This document shows, piece by piece, positions 24,101-38,800 of a stretch of DNA of 64,000 nt. The position numbers and the translations under genes were made by a program. The DNA is from Hirundichthys speculiger (Eukaryota; Chordata; Actinopteri; Beloniformes; Exocoetidae). The stretch lies in assembly GCA_018398805.1 (NCBI GenBank), contig JAGFBZ010000849.1, positions 2,004,501 to 2,068,500 of the forward strand, given 5' to 3'. Numbering within the stretch: the stretch's first letter is position 1; each line of letters starts with the position of its first letter. Under the pieces are notes generated by a model. The model did not search any database and was not told where the DNA came from. It saw only the letters and a program-made list of their open reading frames with translations.

Positions 24101-27100
24101 TATCAGAGGAGCAAATTACATTAAATCTTTTTAAAATCTATAAAGGAGTGGATATCTTTAACATGTAATGGCTCACCCACATCTGCCAATAGAATAAAAA
24201 TGGATGATATCGCTGTGGTTATAAACTGAGAGGAAGAGCCGTATAAGAGGAATTCTTCTTTACCTTTGCAGGCGTGACTGTGAAGTTAGGGGGATTTGGT
24301 TGAAATGTGTGACATGCTAGCTTTAGCTCTGTGGAGCCATTAGTGTCAAGGGAGAAGTAAAGGAACAGACTCAGAGGAAGCTGGTGACAAAGAGGGCTTT
24401 ATCTATTCCTTCGACTTTCTTTGATTGTCATAGCTCACACTGTAATTCCTCGCGGATATGGATGAGCCATGGTTTTCACGGATTAAGATTCATGTATTGT
24501 TAAATTGCCCGAGCTGTCTCTGCAGGAGGGGAGAGGAGTGCATCATGTCTTTACTGTGTCCGATTTGTGGCTTCAGATGCTGGTGGTCTTTCTTTTGGAG
24601 TCGTTTCCAGGTCAACGCGTAAGTGCTAATCAAATAAAATCCCTCCTTCTTGGCATATTAGACTCAAAGGGATCCGAGACCGCTCAACCGGAGCGGAGAA
24701 CAGACCTCTTTTATTTCTGACATATTCGTTGGCCTTCACCTCTGGAGAATATCTCTCATCTATCTGTTGGCTCCCTGTGGGTGTGTGCCTGAAGCTGTAG
24801 CCCAGGAATGGAAGCCCCCTCCGCGGACTGGAGATTTCACCATATTCCCTCTTTCCATGAGCAGATCCGCAGGGTTTAAGTGTTCCTAATTGATTTCGGC
24901 GCACCCCCCCCCCCCCCCCTTTTTTTTTCTTCCACCTCTTCCTTTCCATTTCCCTCTCTGCTTCTATAATCTCTCTCCCCTGTTTCCAACAACTGACTGC
25001 AAACATCTCCAACCCACATCTCCCAACTTTTCGCCAGTCAAGCACTTCCCCTTCCCTGTTGAATTAAAGAAAAAAAATAAAGGCACCTCACATGTTTCTG
25101 CTGCAAACTTGCCCTAAATTCTCCGCGGGAACATTTCTAGTTTGCAGTTCTCTGATCTGCTAACGAAAATGCTGACAGGTGTCAGAGTCAGGAAGGTAAC
25201 AGGAACAGGGCTGTGCTGACAACACGGGGGGAGGAGAGCGTGCATGTGAGAGGCAGACAGAGATTGAGAGATGAGCTGAGAGTCTAGTAAGCAGTCTTGG
25301 AGAGAAAATAAAAAGAGGAGAAGAAGAAAACAATCTCTGTGACAGGTAGGAGGGATTTTTTTTCCCTTCCTTTCTCTCACTCCAAAGTAACTGTGAATTT
25401 GCCAGAGGATGTGACTGATTCTCAAACAACATTTTGATTGAATTAAGCATCAAAACTCTTGTTGTGACTCCTGCTGGCAACGGCACTTGTTGCCTCGTGA
25501 TACTTGATGATTAGATTAACTTTTATCTCCAGACTAGAATCATCCATTTTGATTTGGATTTGCCTAATTTAATGTGGAACCGGTGGAGGTAAAATGGCTG
25601 ACAGTGACAAAGCGTTCAACACACTCCACGCTCAGACACACCAGAGATTACCTGCTCGTAGGTGTAGCAGAGTCGGTAATGAACAACCCAGATGCAGATT
25701 TTGCTTCCATGAGGTTCTTGAGGAAAAAGAAGGAAATAAAATGTCATTTCAGCGTGTGTCCATATGGCCTCATCTTTTTTTATTGTGCTTATCAGAATGA
25801 AACTGGTACACCGCAAGCTGTCTCCTTCTGTCATATTGAAATTACATCTAATATAATAACACAGAGCTGGCTGATATTGATATAGAGTCTTGGAAAATAT
25901 AGAGAATTAAAAAAAGCTTTTTTACTTGATAATTTTAGATAATTTTTCTTCTTTTTTTTTTTCTTAGAACAGACTGTGAAGAAAATCTTCTACAGCTTAC
26001 TTCTCTTCATATTTACAGGAAAATGCCTTATGGGCCTCATTTTCCAGACTTTCATAGATAAACTGACAAGTAATTGAGTGAAAAATGCGCAAGTTCATTC
26101 AAGTTGACTTCAGTGAAAAGATTTGAAGGAGAACTAATACAAATCTGACGCATTTTGATTTTCTGACTAGTTGTCTTGCGAGCATCGCCTCAGCTGTGGA
26201 CGCCAGCGCAGACAGAAAACAGAGCTGTGCACGAAAGCTCTCCATGTCCAGCTGAGACTGAAAACATATAGTAATGCTTTAATACCATAATGGCATCCCT
26301 TGAACCCTCACTCTGCCAAAGCTCTCCTGAATATACTCAGTGTATTTAATCAACTCAAGAGGGGACTGCTTATCTCTTTGCACTTGTCATGGATAGCGTA
26401 TTGAACATATCAGAGAGAGAAATGGGAATAGTTCATTATTTTCTAGGGCTCACAATGAGTCTGATGTATCTCATTGCAGACCCTCCGCTGACAGCTCATT
26501 TTCCAGACAATCCTGGCATTCAGTTCACAAGGCGGCAGGGCAAGAGAGAGACAGACTGAGAGAGAGGGGGAAGGAAACAGAGGAGCAGACAGAAAATAGG
26601 GCTCCGGATCTCCATTGCTTATTCATGACGCTGTGGCATGCTAGGTGTGTTAATAATCGCTGCAGAAACCAAGTGAATCACAGTTGTTTGTTGAACACCA
26701 TAGCCAAGCTGGGTCCCAATCAGCAGCAGATGGGAAAACAAGGGGATCAGGATGATCTAAGACAGGGGGAGGGAGATTAAGAGCAGGTAATGTGCAGAAG
26801 TTGATGGGAACCAAATGTGTTTTAACGAGAGGGGAGAGAGTACCTGAATTTTAAATGTCTTAGAGTGTATACACACTATATTGAGTGTGTGCGCGTGTGT
26901 CTGGTTGCAATAGTCTGCCTATGGAGGTTAATCAAAAATGGAGTAGGCAAGAGAGAGAGAGAGAGACGAAGAGGAAGATAAAGAGATAGTGCGAGAGAGA
27001 AACTCTGTGGGTTGGAGAAAATGGAGTGAAATTCAAGAAGTGGAGCTACAGCATTGTCTCCAGTCTGCTCGCCTTTTGTGCCTCTGATTGATTCTGATTC

Positions 27101-27676
27101 TTGTCTGAAGAACTGAGACAGCAGCCATTTTTCTAACTGCACCATTGCGTTTTTAATTCTTCTGAGGTCAGAGCTTGCACACAACCCATTCTCCAATGAA
27201 ATACCGAGCAGAATGTGGTCCAACTGCGGGTTAAAACAGACGTCTGCATGGCTGTGGTGAAAGCTGCAACATTAGTGCTATTACCACTTCTCTGTGCTTC
27301 AGAACATTTATTTTGGATGTTTGCTTTTTGAATGCCGAATTTCCATCATGCTGCATTTTCTGGACCTTGAAAGTTGGTAGCAAAAAATCGTTTCAGGTTT
27401 TAGGTTTTAGTGGGTTTTAGGTAGGTGGAGTCAAGCGGTTGATGTGGCTGGCTCCACCCCCTAAAACTGCCCTCTGTGAACAGAGCTGTAAAAACATTTG
27501 TGAAAAAGGAGCTTTGGGTGTTGGATCTCTGTGATAGTTTGAACAAAACATGGAACATATCTAATAAAAGGTCTCATACGATTTTGATAAGTTTTGAAAC
27601 AAAAAAAAGGAATGTTTCCCTTAAATCACAAACACCTGAAGAAAAAGGAACTTGTCGATAAATAAATTAAAACACA

Positions 27677-27698
27677 CCCCCCCCCCCCCCCCCCCCCC
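27677..27698 (+). repeat. Homopolymer run of 22 C
   Basis: There are twenty-two consecutive cytosines in intron 3. On the minus strand this is a G22 run able to form quadruplexes. Length is likely to be polymorphic and prone to sequencing error. Confidence 0.9.
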
Positions 27699-30600
27699 AA
27701 TTGTTGCCGTGCCGCAGCATCTATATTCAGCTGCCAGTGTTGGAGTTGTGCTGAGCTTCTTCACAGTTGTTATAGATGTCTTTACATCTGACAGGCAGCT
27801 ATTATACCAGTTGGTGTAATGTTATTCTGATCCTTTTTTTTTCTTTAATCCACAAATTTAATGTAATGTATATACTTCCACAACACAAATGCTGCATTCT
27901 GCTTTCTTGTTGGCTGACCTACTGTACACATGCATAGCAACACAACTGATTGGATCCCTTCCAGCGTTGCACAGCTGTCAGCCAAGGAAAACGAAGACAG
28001 AAAATGAAAAAAAGCTTTGTGGATTTTCTTTTTCTTTCTTTTGTTTACATTTTAACACTCCTTTCATATACATAAGTCATTTTCCTTTTCCCTTAAGATT
28101 TTAACTTTACTTCTCATACCCTATATGTTAAAAACTTGATCTCACTGTTGCGCATTTTTATGATTCCGTGCCACCTGTCTTCATGTGGATGTTGATCACA
28201 ATTTGAATACAGTTTTACTCCCCAGAGCGATAATCTCACCTTCATCTGCTGCAAAGTCAGTATGACCAGATGTTAACAAAGAGTCCTCCCTTTATTTACA
28301 AAGTTCTGCACCACAGGTATGTGCAGCAGTGAGCCAAAGCAGCTATATATCATTATAAAAGTACTGCTGCAGAATGTAATTCACTGTGATGTTTGCACGT
28401 GTGTTCAAATTTCACATTTACCGAGCCGTTTATAGACACTCCTCCCAAGGACAACGACAACATCACTCCAATTAAGTTAATGTTGTTTCAGCCAATGCCC
28501 ATTATGTTCAGTGACAGAGCCCTTCAGGCTCCATGGTAAATTGGCAGTAACAAAGAGCTAGAAAGGTGAGAAGGGAGGAGGTTGAGTTCGGACCTGCTGA
28601 CTTTTAGCTCGGAGATCAGTGTGGGTTCACTTTAACCAAGAGGTTGCTATTATAAACGTGATTACAAAGCTCGAGTAAATCAATTAGAGGAAGCTTGAAT
28701 GTGTTGTGCTGTCAAATTTTGTTTGATTGGAGGGCTTGTATCACGGCTGTGAATCACATTACGGTCTGGCTATAGAGGTTTTACAGCACTAACATGGCTT
28801 CTTTGTTTTGAACATCCTTATTTTGAACATTACAGGACCGACTCTCATGACTGCTATGAAGCTGATGGAAAAAAATAGGGCACTGCTGAGGGTACTCATC
28901 CCCAAATGATGCCTGTTTTGTCAGGAATGTATTTTGTGTGCATTCAGTTGCAGTTGCGGTAGCTTTTTCAAAGTTTCTGCCTGAATACAGAGAACCTCTG
29001 TCGGCGGTTTGAACCCATAAAACTGCTTCACAAAAGTGTTACTTATCATGGCGCTATTGATGAAATGGTTCGAACTGTGGACTGATACTGTGTGCGGTAA
29101 ACAACTTGATGAGGACATACTATACACATAAACTAACTCAAAGGACCTCAGTGTGTGGCTGGAAGTGGGCAGGATTGTCACAGAATGACTGCCAAAGCAA
29201 GGCTTGTATTACAGGGATCCCAGGATATCAAACACCAGGCAGCCTGTGCTCCCTCCAGGCAGGCCAGAGTCTGGCAGCTGGCCCACAGCCCAGATAGCTA
29301 TAATCAGCTCCATTACCTGTAGTACTGACGCCCATTTAGGAGCTCTCATCGCGGTACTATGGCTGCACTGCGGGAATTAAAGATGCTGCAGAATTTAGGA
29401 AAAGTACACATAGCATGCAGTTGCACAAGCTACACCTGCTGCAGACTCATGCAACGTACACACAGGAGCACATTCACAGCTACGTGCCGCACAAACGTGT
29501 TGTGAATAGGGAGAGATTTTCAGGGCATTGTGTGTCTTGGCACAAGGTGTTTGTTTTCTTTTTTTTTTTTTTTTCATTTTTGTGAAAGGAAAGATTAAAA
29601 ATATACTCTGCCATGTTTAAAGGGAAACGAATCAGCTGTCTTCCGACATTGTGCATTGTAGCCGGCAGTTTTCTGTCCAGAATACAAAGAGACATTTATC
29701 ACTGCAGCTGTGCTAAGGAAGGAAGAAAGAGAGCGAGGGGGAGTCTCCTGTGCTGCAGCAACGTGCATCTTTTTTTTTTTTTTTTTTTTTTGTAACCCTT
29801 ATTACTTCCTCTGTGTGGGAAAAATACTTTACCTACATCCTTTTAAATCTATCTGAAATTTCCCACGTTTGATTTTTTCTTTTCTTTTTTTTTATTTCAC
29901 TGTCTACCCAAATACCTTTGTCATCTACATCCTGGTTTTTTATCTTTGCTCCCATCACCTTAGTTCTCCTGACAACATTATTACTCAAATGGAATATGAA
30001 GCAGAAACATATAAAGTTATGCCATCCTCCTCAGTACTGGCAACAAAAGGTTACTACCTCAGGCAGATTGCTCTAATATTTCCATATTTTCTTCTCCTCG
30101 CGCGCAATCAGTGAGAATGATTTATTCTGTTACATTTTAAAGCTACAGGAATGCAGGGTTCCTCTGGCTGCATGTATTGTAGAAGAGGCCGTGCAGAATG
30201 TTCTCATTGAATTTGTACTCTGAAGACGTTAAAGAGGTTAAAGAGAAGTCATCCAAACCATCTCTATCATTACTATCTTTCATTCACCAATTAGTGTCAG
30301 TGTTCGCTGCGCTGTCCCCCTCATGACCTTGCAGAGATGAGCTCAGTATGTTTTAATTCAAGATTTTGAGTCAGACTCACTTGTGGGAGCAACCTCATGG
30401 CTGCACATTATAAACTATTGATGAGAGACGGAGGGCAGAGTAACATGGAGGAGGGACCTGCTGAGGTATGCGAGGACCCTGAGATCCCCCCCTTCCCCGC
30501 CCTTCTCTTGGCCACCTTGTCTGCATTTTGTCTGTCGACACATCTTCATACCGAAGCACCTCTGGTTCGTCTTTCAACCCCATGTTCTTTTCTTTTTCAG

Positions 30601-33545
30601 ATTCTCCATCCTGAGATCTATCTTTCAGCCTCCCCAGCACACATTCTTGCTGAATAAAGTACTAAATTGCAGCGTGCATAGCCCAAACGCCACGGCTCAG
30701 TCTGAATTAATTGTGTGCCATGAGCATTTGTGTAAAAGGTCACGAGCCGAACTGGATCCGGAGTGGAGTTTCCACGCTGTGGCGTAGCTGGCGGTGATGA
30801 ATAATCAAATTAAGTTCATCACCATTAGAACACATTCAGAAAAGACTTTTATTTTTGTACTGTGTAGAAAATAAGATGTTTCCTTTAGGGTACCACTTAT
30901 CTCTGTGGGCATTAATCTAATTATCATATCGCATTAGTTTATTATGTAAAATCAGAGTCGAACATGTAAATGCAACAGTAATTACAACGTCCACCTGCTT
31001 ATGTGGGACAATAACTACAGAAAAAAGAGTTTTGAGAAGGACAGAATTCAGTCAACACATACATTTTTTCAAACCAAATGTGACTTTTTTTAAACCCCTC
31101 TGTCCCCAGATCTTAAAAGGAAGGATGAAAGGTAATGAGAGAGGTAGGCTGTTAAGTTTAATGGCAGACAGGAAAACCTTGGAATGGCTCTTTTTAATGA
31201 TGCGCCTCTTCTCATGCGCTCGTCGTTAAAGACGAGGCCAGAATGCTTGGAGAGGACGGGGAGGAGACTGAGGCCATGCAGACGCTGCACACTGTCTGCA
31301 CCATCGCTGAGATATGCAGCAGGGGTCTCAGTCTCCTTTGTGTGCTCTCCTGTTCTTTCCCCTGTATTCAGCTCATATTAGCATCAGAAAGTACTGTAAA
31401 TAAAGGGGGCAATCTGGTTGTGACCCTTTATTCAACAGTGCTTACAGGCTCCGCCATCTCTTTCACCGCCCCCGCTGCTCCCTACATAACTTTAACTATC
31501 TCGGATTTGCAACTGAATGTCAAGCATGGTGTTTGGCTTTACCACAGGGCAGGTTGTTCCTCGGCTGTCTCATGAGGAAAAAAGAGCTCAAGGATCAAGA
31601 AGAGCAAGGGAATTGGATCTTTGACACCTGTCACTTCCAGTCTGCTGCACCTTGCTCCCTCGCCACACATAAGGACTTTTCATGTCACAGCTCAGCATGC
31701 CATCATGAGTGGGCGCAGGGCCTGAGAAATCCAATTACGACAACTTGGTCAGACCCCAGCCGCCATCCTTATGCACGCTGCAGTCATGTTCCTCAAATCA
31801 GAAAAGATGTGCCTGTTAGTTTCTTATCCTTTCTTCATACCGGTCTCCCTCCTCCATTTTAATCTGTTTGTCTTATGGTACAAGCTGCAGCTTTTCTCCT
31901 GGACTCTCTCTCCGCTGACAATCCTCGATATAGTGTGGCACTGGCTAGTGGGTGGCTAATGCTGCGCACATTGGTTCTGACTGTGTTGTATTAAGTGGTA
32001 TCACGGTACAGACCTCACTGTGGTGGATAATGGAGAACCTGGCGGTGAATCAGAGTGCCTCTCAGTTGCCAAACAGATTGGTCTTTGTGACAGGGCAATA
32101 GGAAGTGTGTTAGAAAGTGTTAGACCCACCCAGATGGTGTAAATCTAATGCATCTGCACACACCGGGGGAGGATGGGAAGAAGGAAGGTGGGGGTCGGGG
32201 GAGGGGGGGGGTTGCTTATTTCTTTTATCTGCCTCTCATTCCTAAGCGATGCTGTCTGTGTGGTTCAGTGGGAACCAAGCGGATTGCTTTTTCAAGCCCA
32301 TGATCTGTTTCCTAAGATGGCCCGCTTCCCCTGACTGCACGCTGAGTTATATCTGTCCATCATTCTACATACTATCACAGTCACCATGCTACAGTGTCCT
32401 ATTTCCAAAGGTTCTTAAAGAAAAGAGACAAGTTTTTTTTTTCTTAAGGAGGAAAAAAAGTGAAAAAATAAGGACACGGGAGAAGGAAGGCATCCTCTTG
32501 GTGATTTAGTGAGAAGATAAAAAGGAATATAAAACACATAGTCCCGGCTTACATAAAATGAACATGACTGAATCAGAAGCTGTATTATATTAATTATGTA
32601 AGGCCACATTTTTCAGGCAAAGTTCACAGCAGGAGATGAATTCCTTAGATATGAGTTTGCTGCAGTGTGTCATCCCCTGTTGTTTGGAGAAGGTGACAAG
32701 TGCTGAAGTCTTGCATTAAATTCTGATGGCTGAGCAAAATAGCGTTAAAAAGAGAGGGAAAAGATTTGTTTCCTAATGGCAAATATGTGAGAATGTAGTT
32801 ATGTCTTTATCAGGATTATTCATTGGCTAATTATGAAACATTGTAATGTTATTAAAATATTAAATAAAAGACTTAAATCGATTTCACCAAAGCTGTCTTG
32901 AATTTGTAGATCATTGGTTTTATTCCAGGGATCAACCAGGAAACAAACCAAATGAAAATCTTTTAGATCTTGGTGTTGGTGAAAAATCCATAGGCTCTAT
33001 ATACTATGACTGAATTGTCTCCTATGGTGTTTTTGGTAATGTGGCACTCAGCCGTTGGCACGTTGGTCTTTGGAGCCAGAACTGGCCACATTTATACAAG
33101 AGGGTTCAGTTTAAGAGTGATCATTGAAAGCTGAGTGGAAAAAAAGTGTTTTTCTCTTTGGACTTAGCAGGAGTTGCTAAAGAGTCAGCACCCACTGATA
33201 AATAGTGTTAAAGCTCTTCAAGAAACATCTGCATCAGCTTCACATCCTAGAACACCCTAGAGGGTTTCATCCATCATTCATGTTGATTATATGAAACGGT
33301 TTTAGATTGTCACAGACGTTTCCGAAACCGTTGCAGTTAAATTTTGCAGAAACATTTACACGTGTAAATCTATTTGGTTTGGAGTATCTAATATCTCAAA
33401 ATATTGAAGTGTTAAAGCAATTACAAAGTTGTCAGAAGAGATGACTGGTGCCTAAGACTTTATCACCGTACCGCACCTGGGCATCGGTGATTAAAGTTCA
33501 CAGCAACGTCATGCGTAAACCCTTTCCCCAACTCCCTTTTGTGCT

Positions 33546-33790
33546 GATGGTGGGGGAGCGGGCTGATGGTGGGGGAGCGGGCTGATGGTGGGGGGGAGCG
33601 GGCTGATGGTGGGGGAGCGGGCTGGTGGTGGGGGAGCGGGCTGGTGCTGGGGGAGCGGGCTGATGGTGGGGGAGCGGGCTGGTGGGGGGGAGCGAGCTGG
33701 TGGGTGGGTGGGGGGGGGGGGCTGATGGTGGGGGAGCGGGCTGGTGGTGGGGGAGCGGGCTGGTGGTGGGGGAGCGGGCTGGTGGTGGGA
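33546..33790 (+). repeat. G-rich minisatellite, ~19-bp unit, ~12 copies
   Basis: The unit is GGGGGAGCGGGCTGATGGT with G/A and C/G variants, repeated about twelve times. The eighth and ninth units are altered and contain expanded G runs. Each unit supplies a G5 and a G3 run, so the + strand has strong G-quadruplex potential. Open frames through it on both strands (repeating GERADGG or P/S/H-rich) arise from the repeat and are not taken as genes. It lies in intron 3, in the sense strand of the gene. Confidence 0.93.
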
Positions 33791-35853
33791 GTGCCAGCAG
33801 CCTTCTGTGCTGCAGTTTAGGAGCTCACTGTTGCTGCGGGCTTGAAGAGCCTTAGAGAGGTTTAATTGAAGCTTATCATTGGAGGGGAAATTAGGATGCA
33901 CCGTTGACATTTGCTGTGCAGTGATCACATCACATCATTGGTCAAAACAATCACTGTAATTTGTGGGTGATTGGTGTAATCAGTTTGAAAATTATACAGT
34001 CATATCTATTGATCTATTCCTTGAGGAGCAAGAAAATACATTTGAAATAATTCAACGCTGTGTTTTAAATGGCATCCTCTGTATATTACTGAAGTGTTGT
34101 GAATGTGAAGAACCTATTATCCTTACGAATAAACCAGCAGAATCGCACCCATACGGTGACCTCTGGTTTACTTGTGTTTCATGTTGGAACAATTGTACAA
34201 TATTACAACAAAAAAAAAAAATCACTAAAAAATGTTCCTCCCTCAAACGAATTTAGAGTTCTGTCCAACTTCCTTTCAGACATTTTTAATAGATTCCACC
34301 CTGCAAGATGTTTCCCCCACGAATGTCTCATTTAATTGGAAATATATCCAATTATTTGAACAAGGTGAGCTCAAGTTTCAGTTTAATTTGCACTATAATT
34401 GCATCCTTTTTCATCTTCTATCTTTCAGATTTAAAATAATTGTCTGTTTAAAACACTCCAAACTCAAAGATGAGTTTTCTCCTGTGAATTTCATCACTGA
34501 ATTACATCCCTGATTAGTTTTTCTCCCCGATGTTATGTATGGCCATACAATTATCTCATTTGCTACAGTAAGTTATTAAGCTGATTTTTTTTGTTCCAGT
34601 GATAGTTAAAAGGTGGGAATCATTATTGTTGCAAAAGGAAGCATGAGTTCTTTTACAATTTGTAGATGTTAGCTTTATAAACTGACCAAAACACACTTAA
34701 TGATCCTCTTTCCATCATCTTTAAATAGAGAAAAGAGAAACCTATTCTCCAAAAGCATTTAATCATTGGATTTTGATCATTTGTGCAAATGTGACTGAAA
34801 ATAAGCCCAATGTTTTTGTCCAAGTGCTTATTTTGTCTTATTGCCTAACTCATCCAACTGCATAACAAAATCCCAAAATCGCATTAAATAAGGATTTGTA
34901 AATACCAGTTCTCTAAGTAGCCGCAAGGACACCGACAGCAAGACTTTGACGTGATTTGTGCTGACTGCTGTTAGTGTTTTATCATTAAAAAGAAAGTATT
35001 TCAGTGCCCATTAAGGGATGCACGCTGGAAATGTGTAATTTCCTCCAAAATCTCTGTGTGTTGCTGGCTTGGCAGCGTGGCTGAACAGTCGGACGCTTTT
35101 CAGGCAGAGATCGAACTGCCTTCACGCAGGCTTTCTGGTGTCCTGTTCCTGCGTAAGTGTGTTGATGGTGAAGCTGGAGCCTATGCTGAGAACCTCTCCG
35201 CTGCCCCTTTAACACCGTTTAGCCTTGTGCAGCCATGCTTATCTCTTTATGCCTTTCTGACTGGGTTAAATCCAGTTCAGAGGGCCTGTTGACAGAGTTA
35301 AATGGTTGCTGGCTCGTGTAATGTATGAAAACCCAGGGCATGAATTATGATAATGGCCGGTCTAAACAACAACAGATCACCACTAAGCGCTGAAGTGTTC
35401 CATATGTCATGATACGAGTCAAGGGTAATCCTTTTTTGAGGCTCAAAAATGGTTCCTGGGACACCATGACCCTAATGAGCCAGTCATCGTGGGAGAAGGA
35501 CACAATAGGGTGAAAGAATCACCTCTGCAAATTCATGTTTGTTGCGCTGAAACCAGCCCACCAGCGTGCGCCGTCAGGACAGCCCGCTCAGATTGTTTCC
35601 ACTACACGAGGCAGTCCGTTGGCTAGCTCTCCAACTAAACAGTGCTCTCCGATGACATAGTGATTTATACAGTGTAGCGATAGCTTTTTTTTTTCCCTCC
35701 CGCTGCTGTTACACAGCTGTTAAGCAGATGCTGTTTGTACCAATTTAGAAGCTAGTGCATTGTTTGTCAACAGCAGTTTGGAAATTCATTCTTTATACCG
35801 GGGCTACGTTATGGAATACACTAGCTGTGCTGGATGGGTGAGCAGCAAGGGAG

Positions 35854-35881
35854 CACATTCTGCAAATATTTGCAGAATGTG
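35854..35881. repeat. Perfect 28-bp palindrome
   Basis: The left arm CACATTCTGCAAAT is followed directly by its exact reverse complement ATTTGCAGAATGTG with no spacer. After one extra G on the right side, GAG and CTC extend the pairing. The centre, TGCAAATATTTGCA, holds two mirrored ATTTGCA words resembling POU-octamer half sites. It lies in intron 3. The symmetry is directly visible; any protein binding is inference. Confidence 0.85.
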
Positions 35882-38800
35882 GCTCAAACTAGCCTCCAAA
35901 ACCACCGTTGGCATGTACTCTCAGAGAAGTAAGTTGCTCAAACCATCATCTTTTGGGAGGATGCAGGTGGACTAGTGATAAAACGTCAGTGTGCAAAGTG
36001 TCGGACATATCAGGCAGGAAATTTGTCCTTGATGAATTAACTATGTCTGCTTAGAAACAGAACCGGGGCTGTATGAACCCTGGCTTGTCCAATCATACGA
36101 CAGCACTAACAAGGCCACCCAGTGTGTCTAATATTCCTGATAATGAATATTTGACTGTGAAGTTTAAAAAAAAAAATCTGGTCAGATAGGCAGAAATGAG
36201 AAGTGATTTTTGTGTGAAGGATTCGTTTAATTACATCAATATACAGTACGTGAGCCAGCAGTACTGATTAGATGGGGGAGGAGGACAGAAGGAGGAGAGG
36301 CATAAAGGATGGCCTTGTGCAGGGAGCTGTAAGGGATGAATCTGGGGGTTTCTGAGGAGGGGGGAGATAGCTTGATGTGGCTGAGCCAGATGCTGTAGGG
36401 AGAAGGAGAGGACTCTGCGCTGTGCAGAGAATGATGGCTTACGTGGCGCAGTAAGGGTGCCCCTCTACTGTTTGTAAAAACAAGACCATCACACTCCATC
36501 TTGCCGCTCCCGCAGGAGCCAAGCCTCCAGGCTGATTTATGGCCCACAGACTGAATTGGCTGGCTGGGATGACAGCAGTGCTTGGACTCTCCCTAGTGAG
36601 TAGTGTAGAAGGCTGCTTGGCCGAGCTTCTGCCTCAGCTGGCCGCAGAACTGTCCTCAGATAGGACAGACCAGACATGAAGCTTCATTTGCAGATGTTCA
36701 ATCTTGAGGATGTTTGTGCCTCTGAATGCCAACCAACCTCAGGGAGTCAGCCTCTACTCTACCCGAGCCATATTTTTCAGGTTTTTCTTTTTTTTTCTTT
36801 TCTTTTTTTTTTTTTTGCCCCCTGTGATACTTTCATCAGCGTCTGCATCACAAGCTCCATCAAGTCTCTGAAGTAACAATTTAGATTTAATCAATCTTTG
36901 CCATGTGACTGCCAGGATGGAAAATTAATATGGAGAGCAATTAGAAAACAGCTATCTCACTGTCAAAGATACTCCAGAATACTGAGTTGAGAGCGAAAAA
37001 ATAAAACAGCCTCATTGCAGCAAATAAAAACCTTCTGCAGACAAAACGGATACGGCAGGAAGTGTTGGCTGTCCTTTAACGGAATCCACAATATGACAAA
37101 TTTTCTTTTTGCCGTTTCAGTCGACAAAGACAAAGTGTCTTTTCAGACTGTATATCGTCTATGTTTGATTGCTTTGTCATTGCGTTTTTATGGGGTTCAA
37201 TGTCCAAGACAATGATGAAATAACAGGAAATCAGGAAGTCTTTTGGGCTACTATTTAAGTAGGACTCAAGAAAATATATCTGCGCTCAATTCTTCTAAAT
37301 GATTTCCTTTTGTATCTACATCATAAAATAATTAACAAAAATGTCTGGCTGGCTGTCTGCTCAGGATTATGTATTTTCATATGACAAACAGAATCGGGAC
37401 ATTTATTGTTGCCGCTACAACAAAAAATGTCAGCGCACAGATGAAATATAAAAAGTAGTTTAAGCCAAAAGTGGCAGACATTCTTTGTAGAATGATTTAT
37501 CATGCCACACTGCTGTTCCACATTCTTTTTAGGGTTCATCTGCTTTAAAGTCAAAGTGACTGAATTGTGTCATACTGCAAGTAACCGTGGCCCCGTGGTT
37601 CCAGCTATGCTACGACATTCAAGTGACAGAAGCAAGATTCTGGATCCAGATGAGCTCAGCGGTGTCTCTCGTCCTCCAATCTGAGTGCTTACACTCATTT
37701 TGCAGGATTATATCAAGGTTGCGGCTGCTTTTGCTACTTGTGGAGGGATAAAGTGCCCGTATTTTCCAACCGCAGCCTTCATGTTAGCTAAATGGAGCCC
37801 AAAATAGCTGGAGATAGCTCGAGGAGCTTTACACAGGTTGCTTTTCTCATCCCTTTGCTTTTGTGTCTGAGGATTTAACTCTTTTGTTGAGTCACCCCTT
37901 TTTTTTTTTTTGCTACATTAGCAACAAACCAATAGCACCTGCAGCTGTATAAAACATCGGGATCATTATATCCAGTACACATGGGTAATTTCAGTATTGA
38001 GCTAGTCAGGTTATGGGATGCACACTGAAGCTGAACAACTGTCTGTTCTAAGTTGAAGTTCAGACATGTTTATTTGATTGAGAAGAGGTGATGTGAACCT
38101 GCTGTTGGCAGGCTACACGTTTAAGATGAAATGGAATAGAACATGTGAGTTCATGCAAACTGATGCTGTCCAAGGTAAATGCAAACAGAAAAACATGAGC
38201 AGCTCTATGAGGAGGATTTAGCTATTGCATTTGAAATTTCAGTATTTATTATTTTCCAGTGCCGCGCACATATTGAATGTACTCCTGTGTGCCTTCACCA
38301 ATCTTTTGACCTTATTTCAGTATTAAAGTGCAATATGTCTGATTTGATGGCGGCGCTTTGCTGCAGATATGTGGTTTTTTTTTGGGCACCAATACCATTA
38401 AAATGGACTGTATTCCAAATGTGCAACACAAATAAGCAACCCCCACCTCTCAGTGAACCCCCTCCCTCAGTAGTTAATTGGTAATCGGAAATGTTCCCAA
38501 TGACATCCCGCTCTGTTCCATATTTTAAATCTGTTCATGGAACTGACTGGCAAGCTCATTTTCCTGACTTTTCCTGATGACTGTGAATACACGTTCCCAA
38601 CAGGAGGTGCATTCAAGTCTTCTTTTCTAAAGTTGTTGACTTTCAGACATCAGTGCTGCTGTATGAGCATTTAATTCATTTCTTACTGTTACATTTTTGG
38701 TTTTTTGAAATAGAAAGAAATTAGGTTTTATCCGAGGTCAATGGCCTGTCCCTTTTTTTATTCAAATTTCCTCTTTTTTCTTTTTTTTTTCCTTTTCTAT

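Noticed and set aside
33509..33928. Long Pro/Ser/His-rich frame (minus) and Gly/Glu/Arg-rich frame (plus)
   Set aside because: Both are translations of the 19-bp minisatellite. A unit not divisible by three keeps all frames open only because it lacks stop words.
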